Source: Zhengitettix transpicula (taxonomy: Eukaryota; Arthropoda; Insecta; Orthoptera; Tetrigidae). Taken from it: a DNA stretch of 64,000 bases. Shown piece after piece: positions 34,071-44,187 of the stretch. Numbering within the stretch: the first letter of the stretch is position 1; every line of letters begins with the position of its first letter. Made by a program: the position numbers and the translations under genes. The notes under the pieces were generated by a model that was given only the letters and a program-made list of their open reading frames with translations, was not told where the DNA came from and searched no databases. The DNA is taken from contig CM073591.1 in NCBI GenBank assembly GCA_037074705.1, positions 87,338,032 to 87,402,031 on the forward strand, read 5' to 3'.

Positions 34071-34262
34071 GGTGGTATAGGGGCCTTCGTCATTGCCTCG
34101 CATGACAGAGGTCCCGGGTTACAATCCCGGCATGGGCATGGATGATCGTCCTGGCCACGAAAACTCGGGTTGAGGATGTAGGAGAATCGACACTCTGACC
34201 AGGTGTCACTCCTAATACCAAAATGAGCCATATAAGATAACAGTCTGGCAGCCGTCTCGGTA
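34071..34262 (+). mobile_element. tRNA-derived SINE with recognisable B box
   Basis: The head GGTGGTATAGGGGCC to CCCGGGTTACAATCCCGG (34071-34131) is tRNA-like, with a T-arm stem CCCGG/CCGGG and B box GGTTACAATCC (34117-34127). The anticodon-arm-like stem GTCAT/ATGAC is also visible. The body ACACTCTGACCAGGTGTCAC is shared with 57315-57340. The copy stops at CGTCTCGGTA and runs into a TA tract, so its 3' tail is missing. It would have been transcribed by RNA polymerase III and mobilised by a LINE that I cannot identify. Confidence 0.8.
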
Positions 34263-34287
34263 AATATATATATATATATATATATAT
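34263..34287. repeat. (TA)n microsatellite
   Basis: A TA tract truncating the plus-strand SINE. Confidence 0.9.
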
Positions 34288-36289
34288 AATCATAAGTTTA
34301 TAGTAAAACCTAATAAAATGCGCTTATGAAATTTTAAAATATAATTAATTTATATATACACGAACAGAAAAAAACATTATAATTTACTAAAAATGATTTA
34401 GTATGAGCTTCTGAAACTGTCGTAATTTTCTTCACACAAAAACATTGTCACCCATAACTGTAAAAATTAAAGCATTTATACGCACATTGAAAAACCATTT
34501 ACATATAAATGATAATTTTCATTTTGTGCAATCCATACTTCACCTTATTTCTGAAGAAGGAAATAAAAGTAGATAAGAACGCAAAGAATTTTTTCTAACT
34601 ACGCGTAATGAAATGAAAAGCATTACACAGCGCCACACAAATGGAAATAATAAAACATCAAGTAGAAAGTGATCTTATATACTAACAATAACACTCCGCC
34701 CGTTTGATTTAGTCAATAACAAACACTCAGAAATTGAGAAAGCTGAGTCTCTACTGGAAACTGAGTTGTCCGCGAAGAATTTTTCTGAATAATTAACATT
34801 TCAACATTTCAATTCCATTATACTTATGGAATGGACTAAACCTTCTCTATTACTCAAAATAATATTATTTCATTCCATGTGGGCAGAAGTCAATTTGCAA
34901 TAGTTTTATGAGCTATATCCTTAGATTATATCAGTGTTTTCGAAAAAAGTTTAATATCCTGATAATTTAAATTAATCATAAATCTTTTGAAATAATATTT
35001 TCGAAGTGTTTGTTTAGTTAGTTTAAGGAATTAAAATGCCCAATTACAGACGGAATTTTAAAACCACTATAATGAAATGAAAATGTTCCAAAAATATTTC
35101 TTTCTGAATTACTAGAATCTTCAGACAACAAACTATAAGTTACAATAGAAAATTCATTTCCATGCGCTTTCTTGATGCAATAAATTTAATATTGCGTTCC
35201 TTTGGAAGTTAATTAATAACCTATTAAGTTTACTAAAAAGCACTTCATAATTAAGTGGTGTGGTACATAAAACATTGGCATTGTGTGCCAATGAAATTTT
35301 TATTATTAAAATTAATATGCTTGGTAATAATATGAATTTTTATCATTATAGAAATTAATATTGGACATATGATTTCCCAATCGAGTTTTCACAGGTCTCT
35401 TTGTCAAATATAACATGCATCACAATCTACATAAATTGAAAACTATATATATTTATTCCAAATAGTTTAATATTATGATCATTATGAAAGCACTATCAAG
35501 TATTTAAAAGTTTTAACAAAAACATTAACTTTAAATCTAGTAACACTCGATCGTCTAATTGAAACCTGCACTGAATTCGTTGATAGTTTTAACAATACTT
35601 ATATTGTTTATAAGACCTCATCAATTTCAGTTCTGCTGTTCTGCAAAATACTGCGCTAATCGTGATGAAATGTTTTGTAGAAACTGAAAAAATATAGTAT
35701 TATATTAGAATGGCGACTGTTCATCGTAGAAACGTCATTCACGTCTAATTTTAAATTACATAAAAATTATGAAGATTAAGGCTGAGATGATATAACGAAT
35801 TCCCTTAAAGAAACATACTTTGGCGCATTTTCAATAAAAAATACGCCCAGTATATTAAGCATGATGCACGGCATGTCTTATACCTTTTGTGTCGGTGGTT
35901 ACAATATTTTATTTACCTATTAAGTAAGTTAATTATAAAATATAATACATACATCTGCAGCTACTTAATACTTAAAGAATTATTTTAAACTCAATGTCTG
36001 GAGTAATAAACAGTGGCGATGGACAACCGTGTTAACAAATGAGCTATAGACTTTATTTTGTTTATATAGTAGGTCAATAAATACTCCTTTCCATCCGAGA
36101 CGTGGCACTAAATATAAAACATTTTAAATGTACTGTCATTGACAGAATTTACTGAGAAAACTATTTAAGGTTTTCAATGTAGCCTGGTAGCTATTTAAAA
36201 GTAAATAATTGAGTATTTGCAGAAACTCTAAGGCAAGGAGTAAACCAAGCATTAAGTTACACTATTACAGGTAACCGAGTGCTCTGACA
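34288..36289. other. AT-rich unassigned sequence
   Basis: No gene or repeat recognised in 2 kb. Confidence 0.5.
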
Positions 36290-36485
36290 AATTTTGTGTG
36301 CGAATACGTGGAGTGAGTAAACATTAATGTTATGTCAATAGTTTGCTCTGGCTGGAATCCACTGAGACTTGCTGAGTCGAGGAGTTGCGTGTGTTCCGCG
36401 GTGCGAGGACTCTAGGGAGCCCAAGGGAGAGAAACTGTAGAAGTCAGCCAAGAGTCACGCGTTAAACAACGTCTAAAGGAACTAC
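36290..36485. other. GC-richer island, unknown
   Basis: A CpG-containing patch (for example GTGTTCCGCGGTGCGAGG and AGAGTCACGCGTTAAACAAC) in very AT-rich flanks. There is no ORF longer than about 50 codons and no match to repeats in this window. It may be a regulatory element, a 5' non-coding exon or a repeat fragment. Confidence 0.3.
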
Positions 36486-37510
36486 ATTTATATTCTAAGG
36501 GTACAAAGAAATTTAAACTGATTAAATTAACTTTAACTTATTTACTTTAATATGTGAATTTCGGGCGAGGTTTTAGAGTTCTAAGAAATATTATTGACTG
36601 AAAATTATTTATACCACAGACTGAAAGCTATTACGAATCATTTTTAATATAATTCTTAATTATTTAAAATTGTTTACGTATAAAACAGATAAAAACATTT
36701 TTTTAAATAAAAGTTACCGGGTTATAGTTAAAAATAAAATTAGGTTCTATTTATTTTCATTGAAAATTCAGAATAAATTGTGTTTTTCTCCATGGTGGAA
36801 AAATTATTTGTTCCTCTTCTGAATTAGTTACACTAATTAAAGTACAAGTATATTTTTTAATTTTGATATACAATTTAATTTTTTATGGTAATAAATGTGT
36901 TACGTTTTTATGTTTAAGTGAAAAATAAAAATATAATTTTGCAATTAATTTTCTTGGGTAAGAAGTCGAGTGAGTGTATTTATTAAACACAACTTTTCTA
37001 TATTGTTGTTTGACTTCACCGAAAGATTACTGCAGCGAATGTTGTTATAGAAACGTTTCAATAGCCAGCCGAGTTTATTGAACACAAAGTCAACGCTGAG
37101 AAATTTTATGTTAGTGGATTAAGAATATAATTTCTCTCTTTTAATCTCTTGCGTCGAATGTTACAAATACGACTAATTCGCAGTAATATTCAAAGTATAT
37201 CTTACTGAAAGGCTCACAATTTAGTGTCTACCTGAATTCTGGCCAAAAAATCCTTCTCATTGGGTAATGGTTCCATTATTCTTATTACGGAAATGATGTC
37301 TGCGTTGTGTCCCTCCACTTTACCGTCACACCAAATCTTCAAAATATCTTCCAGAAACTTTCGTCAACAAGTCTCCATAATATGTTCATCAAAACCGAGT
37401 GTAAATTTTCTCACAAAATAAATACAAAACTACACAAAAATATTCTTTGAAAACCATGTCATTAAATTTAAGTCTAATTTATCTATGTACTAACTAACTA
37501 ACTATATATA
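36486..37510. other. AT-rich unassigned sequence
   Basis: Nothing recognised. Confidence 0.5.
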
Positions 37511-37514
37511 CACT

Positions 37515-37680
37515 GTAACATGATTATGTTACATTGTCAATTTATGAATTGTCGGTGTCCCTTTGCCGCGCCGCATAGAGCATTGTTGGTGTAAGGCGCA
37601 CCGAGACGTGGCGTGGCAATGCTTCAGTTCCGCTTAGGACTCGACAAGGGACGGATGTCCCAGTGGTTTAACACAAAAAT
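37515..37680. other. TGTAACAT palindrome followed by GC-rich patch
   Basis: TGTAACAT-GATT-ATGTTACA (37515-37534) is a perfect 8-bp hairpin, followed by a CpG-rich stretch (CCGCGCCGCATAGAG, GCACCGAGACGTGGCGTGG). The TGTAAC plus GTTACAT arrangement resembles the start of the region at 18913, so this may be a fragment of the same unknown family. Confidence 0.3.
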
Positions 37681-37832
37681 GTAATAAACAACCACGCCCT
37701 GCAGATATTAAATGTTCTCAATGCTCGAGAAATAAATTAATCATACAAAAATTTGTTTTGCTAATTTCACTCAAAAAATTACTGAATGGACTCGAAAAAC
37801 TCAAGTTTTGAAGAGAATTTGCTACAATACAT

Positions 37833-37880
<48 letters not shown>
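37833..37880. repeat. Compound (AC)n(AT)n microsatellite
   Basis: ACACAC followed by an AT tract, directly left of LTR copy F. Confidence 0.95.
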
Positions 37881-37883
<3 letters not shown>

Positions 37884-37933
37884 AATACTAATTAAGAAGG
37901 CCATTAATTGTTTAAATTACAATGTTTTGTTTG

Positions 37934-38151
37934 GCGGCACAAATCTCAAAGAACGGAGTGACGGCGGTCTCTTATTAATATGGACTTAGGGAGACCATGG
38001 ATTGTTTGGTTTCTAATATTGATTGACAGCGGTAGATTGACAGCGGCACCGATCTCAAAGAACGGAGTGACTGCGGGCTCTTATTGATGTTAAATTAGGG
38101 AGACCATGGATTGTTGATTTATAATATTTTGAGTGACGGCGGGCTCTTTGT
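37934..38151 (+). repeat. 109-bp tandem duplication in the U3 of LTR F
   Basis: Two copies of a segment containing ATCTCAAAGAACGGAGTGAC and GGGAGACCATGGATTGTT, offset by 109 bp and slightly diverged. U3 duplications in other LTR elements commonly alter promoter or enhancer strength; that role here is inference. Confidence 0.85.
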
Positions 38152-39083
38152 TGACGAGATTTGTGGGAACTGTAAGAGGAAGCACGAAAGGCGGATCCAC
38201 TCCAGAGAAGCGTATAGTTAGTTGGGTGCCAGATCTTGAGGGAGAAGGATGTCTTAAAGTAGATCGCCAGATTCTGGTGGAGAAAGAGTTGATCAACAGA
38301 GTTTAAATAGGAGACATCGACGTGCCATTGGGCCAATGATAAGCAAAAATATAGCAAAATAGAGTTGAAGACTGGTTTTGAACATAAATTATAGTACAGT
38401 TCAGCGGCAACCTATAGTTTGAAGAATTCTGTATCAGATAAAATAACTCTGCCATTTTGTTGGTTGAGGTATATGGAACATTCAATAGCCTAAGGGCAAA
38501 ATATCTCATGATCTATTCATTGTTACGAACACTGTAACATTGACCGGTTTCCCTGTTAACACATATTGAGTGTCTGAGGGCCATAGTGACTGATTGACTG
38601 GTGGCTGCGGGCGAAACAGCGGTTGTGCATAGCCGAGGAGTCTGGAGTTCCGAGAGGATTAATGTGTTTGTGATAGTGAAAGTGAATGTGCAATTTATGC
38701 ACACAATTAGTGAAGCGTGTTCCCAAGCTTTGAAATCATTAAGTCTGGTTCCAAAAGGACAGTTGTAAGTACGAACTAAAATAATAAATGTTTGTAAACA
38801 GTAATTAAAGGTATAGTCAGATTTCGTTTCTTTTAATTTCATATTCAGTGCGTTTCACATTGTTTAAATTGTAAATTCTTTAATTTTAATCTTGATTTGT
38901 TTCTTACTTATAAAACCCAGTAAAGAGCCTGAGAAAAAGAGTAATTAGACGTAATTGTTTGTAAAAAAAATATAAAAGTTGTATTTTCTTTGAATGCCAC
39001 AAATTCAAAAATTATAAAAATAAATAAATTGTTTTATAATTAATAATTTTCTTTAATTAACATATTTTTTGTTTATTACATTT

Positions 39084-39101
39084 TGGCGCCCAACGTGGGG
39101 C
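39084..39101 (+). other. Primer-binding site complementary to tRNA-Lys(CUU)
   Basis: TGGCGCCCAACGTGGGGC equals, at all 18 positions, the complement of the 3' end (including CCA) of animal tRNA-Lys(CUU). It sits 3 nt after a TTTATTACA LTR end, the expected PBS position, yet lies inside the solo LTR, which ends 36 bp further on. Confidence 0.9.
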
Positions 39102-39134
39102 AAGTTAAATAATTAGTAAAAAATGTTGTTTATT

Positions 39135-39137
<3 letters not shown>

Positions 39138-39189
<52 letters not shown>
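39138..39189. repeat. (AT)n microsatellite between opposed LTRs
   Basis: A pure AT tract of about 52 bp between LTR F (plus) and LTR H (minus), whose 3' ends face each other. Confidence 0.95.
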
Positions 39190-39192
<3 letters not shown>

Positions 39193-39981
39193 AATAAATT
39201 TAAAAAGACTGATGGCTGTGGCTAAATAAAAATATTTATGTGAAAACAATTAAACAAAATTTATTAAAGTTTTAAATACAATATAAAAAATTACACAATA
39301 ATATTTAGAATCTCAGGGTCTTTACTGGGTTTGATAAATGGGTGAATTGAATTTTATATTAACTAACAAAACAATTAAAGAAATGAATAATTAAAGAAAA
39401 GAAAATAATTGAAGAACGATCTGACGTATCTTAAAGAAATGGTTTACAAATAAATTTTAGAGTTCTTTTACTTACGGCCGACCAGGTCTCAATTTTGGGG
39501 TATTCTGTGCACACGTTTTTGGGGATATCACTGAATTTAAATTGGTTACAAAACACTTGTCGAAACTTTAGGTTCTCGCAGCTGGAAACGGCTACTCCTT
39601 CCGAATTAATGGTCAGTCAGATCATTAACAACTTCCTCTCGATGACATCGGTGACGGTCTCTTTACTTATTGAGTTTTTTTACTGCGGCAGGAAATTATT
39701 AGGTTACTGCTTGTGGCTTTACTTAATGAGAAACTTTCCTGTAACCTTATTCGATGAATTACAGACTGAAAAACTTTTTGTTCAATTTTAACTTGCAACC
39801 TTTCCGTTCCGTTTCTCCTCGCTGACTGTGTCTGTTCGTCTCGTAGATTTCTGACTGCGTACGTCTTAACAATGGTTCTTTTGTCTCGCCGCCCGCTTTG
39901 TCGCGGTGTATGCTTTATATAGTCTAATAATGAGTTCTTTACTTTGCAATTATAACAATGGATTAATTACTAATTACTACA
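39190..39981 (-). mobile_element. LTR-K solo LTR, copy H
   Basis: A 792-bp minus-strand LTR flanked by ATAT. In sense the start-exon block reads ATTGAGACCTGGTCGGCC (39476-39493) and ends at GTAAGT, so the ATG is lost. Then follow CGTCAGATCGTTC, the exact anticodon-arm complement GACCCTGAGA (39311-39320), AATAAATTTTGTTTAATTG as the poly(A) module, and the terminus TTTAAATTTATTACA without a PBS. It is the sister of copy G. The 98-codon plus-strand frame across it is antisense and unlikely to be real. Confidence 0.85.
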
Positions 39982-41809
39982 ATATATATCCGTCTTATGT
40001 TATGTAATTGGGTATGTTCCTTAGTTTTGCAGCATCTTCACGGTAAAAATAGAATCTTGTTAATTGTTCTGTCGCTTTCCGCAAATTTTGGAAATTGTAG
40101 CTAATTTTAACATTGCAAAAAGCTAGGCGAAAGGGTTTATTCAGTGTCCAATATTATATCTCTTATTATTCAAAACAAAATGCATTTTTGTCCTTTCGTT
40201 AATTTATGCAGTTCTGGTTTATATTTACCAAATATTTTGACACACTATTTTCCTTGTCAATGCCAATTTTTCATTTCCTAGAAGTTTACGGAGACTGCAA
40301 ATAGGTTAAAACATTAATTCCAATTCTTATTACTGTACTTTTCTACTGAATGACTTTAAATTATTGCTAACTATTAGAAAAATTCTTCCAGTGAGTATCT
40401 ACAATTAGTTACAAATAATTAGGTCCATGTAACTAATAAATAAATATATATTTGTGGTTTCATTTTGAAATTTATATATGTGAACTTTTTATTTCACCAA
40501 AATACAGTTTTCTTAAGTTAAGTATATCAAATTCATCAAGTCACTCCATCAACTTGAAATATCTCGATTTTCCACATGAACTGCGTAACGAAGGCTCGAA
40601 TATGGCCCTTACGCCACACTTGTTATAACGTGCGTGCCTCTCAAACTCACAAACGGGGGAGCCCATTTGCAGCGGCGCCTGAATCGTTGAAGAAAAGTGG
40701 TTCCCTCGGTTGAGCAAAATACCTGGATATAACTACATTCTTTCCGTTAGTGAATGGATACAAACGTAAATAAATAAAACAAAACAGTAACAACTATTTC
40801 TCTCTGAATTTTAGCGTAAAACGGTTCAGTATACTTTTATATTTCTGTAACGTAATTATTGTGCTAATTAAAAATACCAAATTGTCCTTATCATGAGTTC
40901 TACATAAATTACAGAAGTTAGGTCATTTCGGCTACTGCCATTCTCAACAGCAAAATACATACAACTGCATATCACATTTAGAAACTTTTGATAACCTTGC
41001 AATCAACGTCAACATATACCTTATTAGTTGAGTGCGCCCTATTGTAGATAATTATTTGGCATTTTGTTATGTTCTTACCCAGCGTAAAATTTAAATTTAA
41101 TATTCAAAAAGTGTTTTTAGGAGGATGTTGTCTATCGTCGAGTAACCATGTTCAGACCCTACTCGGTTCGTTGGTTCCTCCGCCTAAATTTACAACAAAC
41201 GTCGTATTTTGACTGAAATTAATAAGAAAAAACAGATTTTTTACATAGTTGGGGAAGCAAACATTATTTTATTCCCTATGTATTCGTGAGAAAATATTTA
41301 TTTAATTTTTATTATCCAACTCAGATTTTTATTTACCTCGAACTCAAAACTTCATACTAATCCCAGGACATTGCCACATTACTCATATTAATTACTTCTC
41401 CCTCTCCTATCAGCCTTCTTTTGTTTAGTCTCTTCTCTCTCCATATTACTTCTAATCTCTCCCAATCAATTGTATGCTTTTTCAATTCATATATAGCGAC
41501 AGCTCCGTGCTACTTTTTCCTCCCTCTTTCATAATTTTTCTGTAATTATATGAGTCTGGCTCTAGTACAAAATCGCCACAGCCACTTTCCCGTTGCACAT
41601 TTTCCCGACGACAATATTCAGATTGACGTTTGGGAAAAAATATAATTTCAGTAAAATCAAAGTGAGTAATATATATAATTAAAATACCTTGGCTAAAGTA
41701 TAATCATATTTTAATAAGTATATTGTGTTTAGAAATTAGTTTTATTTTTAATGCTTTGCAGTTAATTGAAGTGTAGGATGACAGAGAAATGTAGGACTTC
41801 AGATTTAGT
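39982..41809. other. AT-rich sequence with one balanced patch
   Basis: Mostly unassigned. 40560-40740 is more balanced and CpG-containing (CTTACGCCACACTTG, GCAGCGGCGCCTGAATCG) without an ORF; a regulatory role is possible but unsupported. Confidence 0.45.
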
Positions 41810-42190
41810 TAGTGTGTTTGTTAAATTTTGTTAGTATTTATCAGCGACGAACATAACCGTGGATTCGACACCAATCTTGGTCATTCTAGCATTATTTTTG
41901 TCACCCCCTTCCTCCCCACCCTTACCATGCCTCACCATGCCGTTAGCGGTTAAAATTAGACACTAAAACGTCAATATTAATACTATGAATCTGAGTGACC
42001 GCCATTAACTATTTATTCAACGCCGATATAGGCCATTTGGTATAATTTAAAAATTCCACCCACAACTGTGCTAGAGTTTTATTAAATACACAGTGTTTAA
42101 TCCTGGATAGTAAGTGTCACGTGTGCCAAATTTGGTTAAAATTGTTCCAAGCGTTAATTAATATTTTAATTCACGTTAATATTCAAGTAT
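41810..42190 (-). mobile_element. Helitron-like module remnant
   Basis: On the plus strand, ATCAGCGACGAACATAACCG, GGATTCGACACCAATCTTGG and CATTATTTTTGTCACCCCCTT match the reverse complement of the modules in the 23145-27513 Helitron (ATGGATGTCGCTGA, GATTCGAGTC, AAAATAACGGG). GTGCCAAATTTGGTTAAAAT (about 42125) corresponds to the 5'-proximal CACCAAATTT region. Termini are not identifiable. Confidence 0.55.
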
Positions 42191-43077
42191 AAGATAACTA
42201 ACATTTTCAGACTTACTTTTAATATTATACTTTATTTCGTAAAAACGCACGTTCCAGGAAAATGGCACATCTGGAGATTTACCTGTCCTACAGACGTAAA
42301 TCGGGATATTGTCGTCGGAAAAACGCATATCGGGAAAGGTTCTGACCCTTATTCGTGCTGTTTAATGTTAACCTTCACGTTCAGTGTCTCAGGTCTCTTT
42401 CTGTATTGATTATATTTGAACCGACAGCACAGAAGTCGGAGTTTCGAGGGTGAATATATTTCGGCAAATCAATGATATGCAAGATAAGAACGATATTCTA
42501 CAGGAATATCAGATGAAGAATTCGCTACTTATTTTTTTTAGTTTATGAAAGAAATTTATTTCACCTCATTCATTTATGCCACATCATTTCCTAAAGTACA
42601 TTTTCTTTTCAAAGAACGGTGGATATTGACGTCTAACTCTGTAGTATTTCACACTGTTTAAAGATATTATTATTATTATTTATATCTAAATACTTTAAGA
42701 AGTTAGTAAGTTTGCAAACACTGAGAATATTTATGTTCTCATTTTAATGAACAGATTAACTGAAAGAAACAGTACTTCATTTTTTTGGTATATTACGTTT
42801 CATGAGATCTCCCTCAAATATTTAACTGCGTTATCTTGAAAATTGTGAGGATATATTCAATAATAGTTTTATATTCCCTAAGTTGTGATTTTCATGAAGA
42901 GCGATGTTACGCACTTGACTTCTTCCTGAGATAAAAAAAACGTTACTTATAAAAACCGAGAAAATTATATAAATGGAAAGGTATAAATAAGGAAACTATT
43001 TGAATACAAGATGATATAACGATTAATAGTCACGGAATAAAACATTTTTAAAGAGACTCGAGAATAATCCATGATGT
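42191..43077. other. AT-rich unassigned sequence with short (TTA)n
   Basis: Nothing recognised apart from a short ATTATTATT run near 42667. Confidence 0.5.
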
Positions 43078-43501
43078 CACAACTTGCCTATAATAGCAAG
43101 AGATAGTAAAGGATATAAAGGGGAATTCGGAATGGAGAAGTAGGGAGCGAAGGATTAATTAGGATCCATTGGCTGTAAATTCGCCTGGATCAGGTGTCTG
43201 CATTATGTGGGTCGGGATCTCTGTACTTGTATCAAGCTCTTCCGATTACATCCTCTATGACTCGACCAGGTTAGGATGCAGCTTGCCGACTAATCAAATA
43301 GGAATAGCGGACAACTCTTACCGTATATCCAAGGTCTGCGAACACGGAACATACACCTCTCGAAACAGGAGAAGATGCCTTGGCTTGTGGGAAGCTTACT
43401 CCAAAAACGGAGAAAGGAAAAGGCGTACCCCAAGGTAGCCCACTCCGTCTCTCTATAAAGGTTCTGCCTGCAAGAGAAGAGCTCTGGCAAAGCATCTTTA
43501 G
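43078..43501 (-). mobile_element. R1 retroposon copy, diverged (cluster member 1)
   Basis: An old R1 copy. GGAACATACACCTCTCGAAAC, GGCTTGTGGGAAGCTTACTC and GGTTCTGCCTGCAAGAG on the plus strand correspond to the 5' half of the 17093-17670 copy. The 3' part near 43080-43160 is strongly mutated. It is followed head to tail by a second copy. Confidence 0.75.
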
Positions 43502-43790
43502 CTTTTTTTATAGAGTAACAGGCTACACGTGGTGGCAACTCCCCTTTAATAGCATAGGAAGGAATTTGAAAGGGGGATTCGGAAGGGTAGAGGAAGGTAG
43601 CGAAGGGTTAACTACGACCCCAGTCCTATATTTTAAGGATCCTAACCGGCAATCGCCTAAAAGTGATTGCAGTACAAATCCTAGAAAACCGGCATCTAGT
43701 AGGTCGGGCATTTGGTACTTGTCCCACGCCCTTCAGATGGCAGTAGAGGAGTTCACTGTGGGGACGCAGCATTTGCTTCCTTTCCGGTCC
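43502..43790 (-). mobile_element. R1 retroposon copy (cluster member 2)
   Basis: Starts at the T run and AGAGTAACAGGCTAC and runs to GGGGACGCAGCATTTG. In sense it is 5'-truncated just before the AACTCCTCT block. Its tail joins the 5' part of cluster member 1. A 147-codon plus-strand frame spans parts of members 1 and 2 and is not conserved in other copies, so it is rejected as a gene. Confidence 0.8.
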
Positions 43791-44187
43791 TTTTTTTTTT
43801 GGGTGCAGACAGGCTATGTATAGGGTAATCCACATAGTGGCAACTCCCCTCTTATAGCATAGGAAAGGGATTTGAAAGGGGAATGTGGAAGGGTAGAGGA
43901 AGGTAGCCAAGAGTTTAATTGGGCCCCCGGGCTATATTTTAAGGATCCTACCCGGCATTCGCCTAAATAAATGCAGGACAAAGCCTATAAAAACCTACGT
44001 CAGGTAGGTCGGTCATTGAGTACTTGTCCCACGCCCTTCCGATAGCGGGAGAGGAGTTTGCCTCGAACAGTTTAGGAGGCAGCTGGCCGACTATTCCAAT
44101 GGGAATAGCGGACAACTCTTACCCTATGCCCCCAAGGTCTGTGACCCCGGAAACATACACCTCTCAGAACAGGCCGAGGTGCCTTGG
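43791..44187 (-). mobile_element. R1 retroposon copy (cluster member 3, TATACA subfamily)
   Basis: Starts with a run of ten T and GGGTGCAGACAGGCTATGTA. It extends through CTTACCCTATGCCC and AGAACAGGCCGAGGTGCC. The tail sequence differs from that of members 2 and 4, showing separate insertions of two subfamilies into one site. Confidence 0.85.

Larger units (their letters stand above)
37881..39137 (+). mobile_element. LTR-K solo LTR, copy F, with perfect tRNA-Lys PBS
   Basis: A 1257-bp LTR from TGTAATACTAATTAAG to TTTATTACA, with ATAT flanks. It is longer than its sisters partly because of a 109-bp tandem duplication in U3 (anchors GCGGCAC at 37934 and 38043). The start exon is 24 nt (38741-38764) with AAG instead of ATG and donor GTAAGT (38765). 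GTCAGATTTCGTT lies at about 38816. The anticodon-arm complement is GAGCCTGAGA (38925-38934, 9/10). TTTATTACA (ending 39080), a TTT spacer and the exact 18-nt PBS precede the final terminus at 39137. Minus-strand frames up to 109 codons within it are fortuitous. Confidence 0.9.

Noticed and set aside
34071..34140. Functional tRNA gene
   Set aside because: The B box is GGTTACAATCC, the acceptor ends do not pair and the sequence continues into a body shared with another locus, so it is a SINE head.
38513..38842. 109-codon minus-strand ORF
   Set aside because: It runs antisense through the R region of LTR copy F; homologous LTRs do not keep it open.
39495..39791. 98-codon plus-strand ORF
   Set aside because: It is antisense within LTR copy H, and copy G has stops in the corresponding frame.
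43380..43823. 147-codon plus-strand ORF
   Set aside because: It spans the junction of separately inserted R1 copies, is antisense to R1 and is not preserved in the equivalent parts of other R1 copies.
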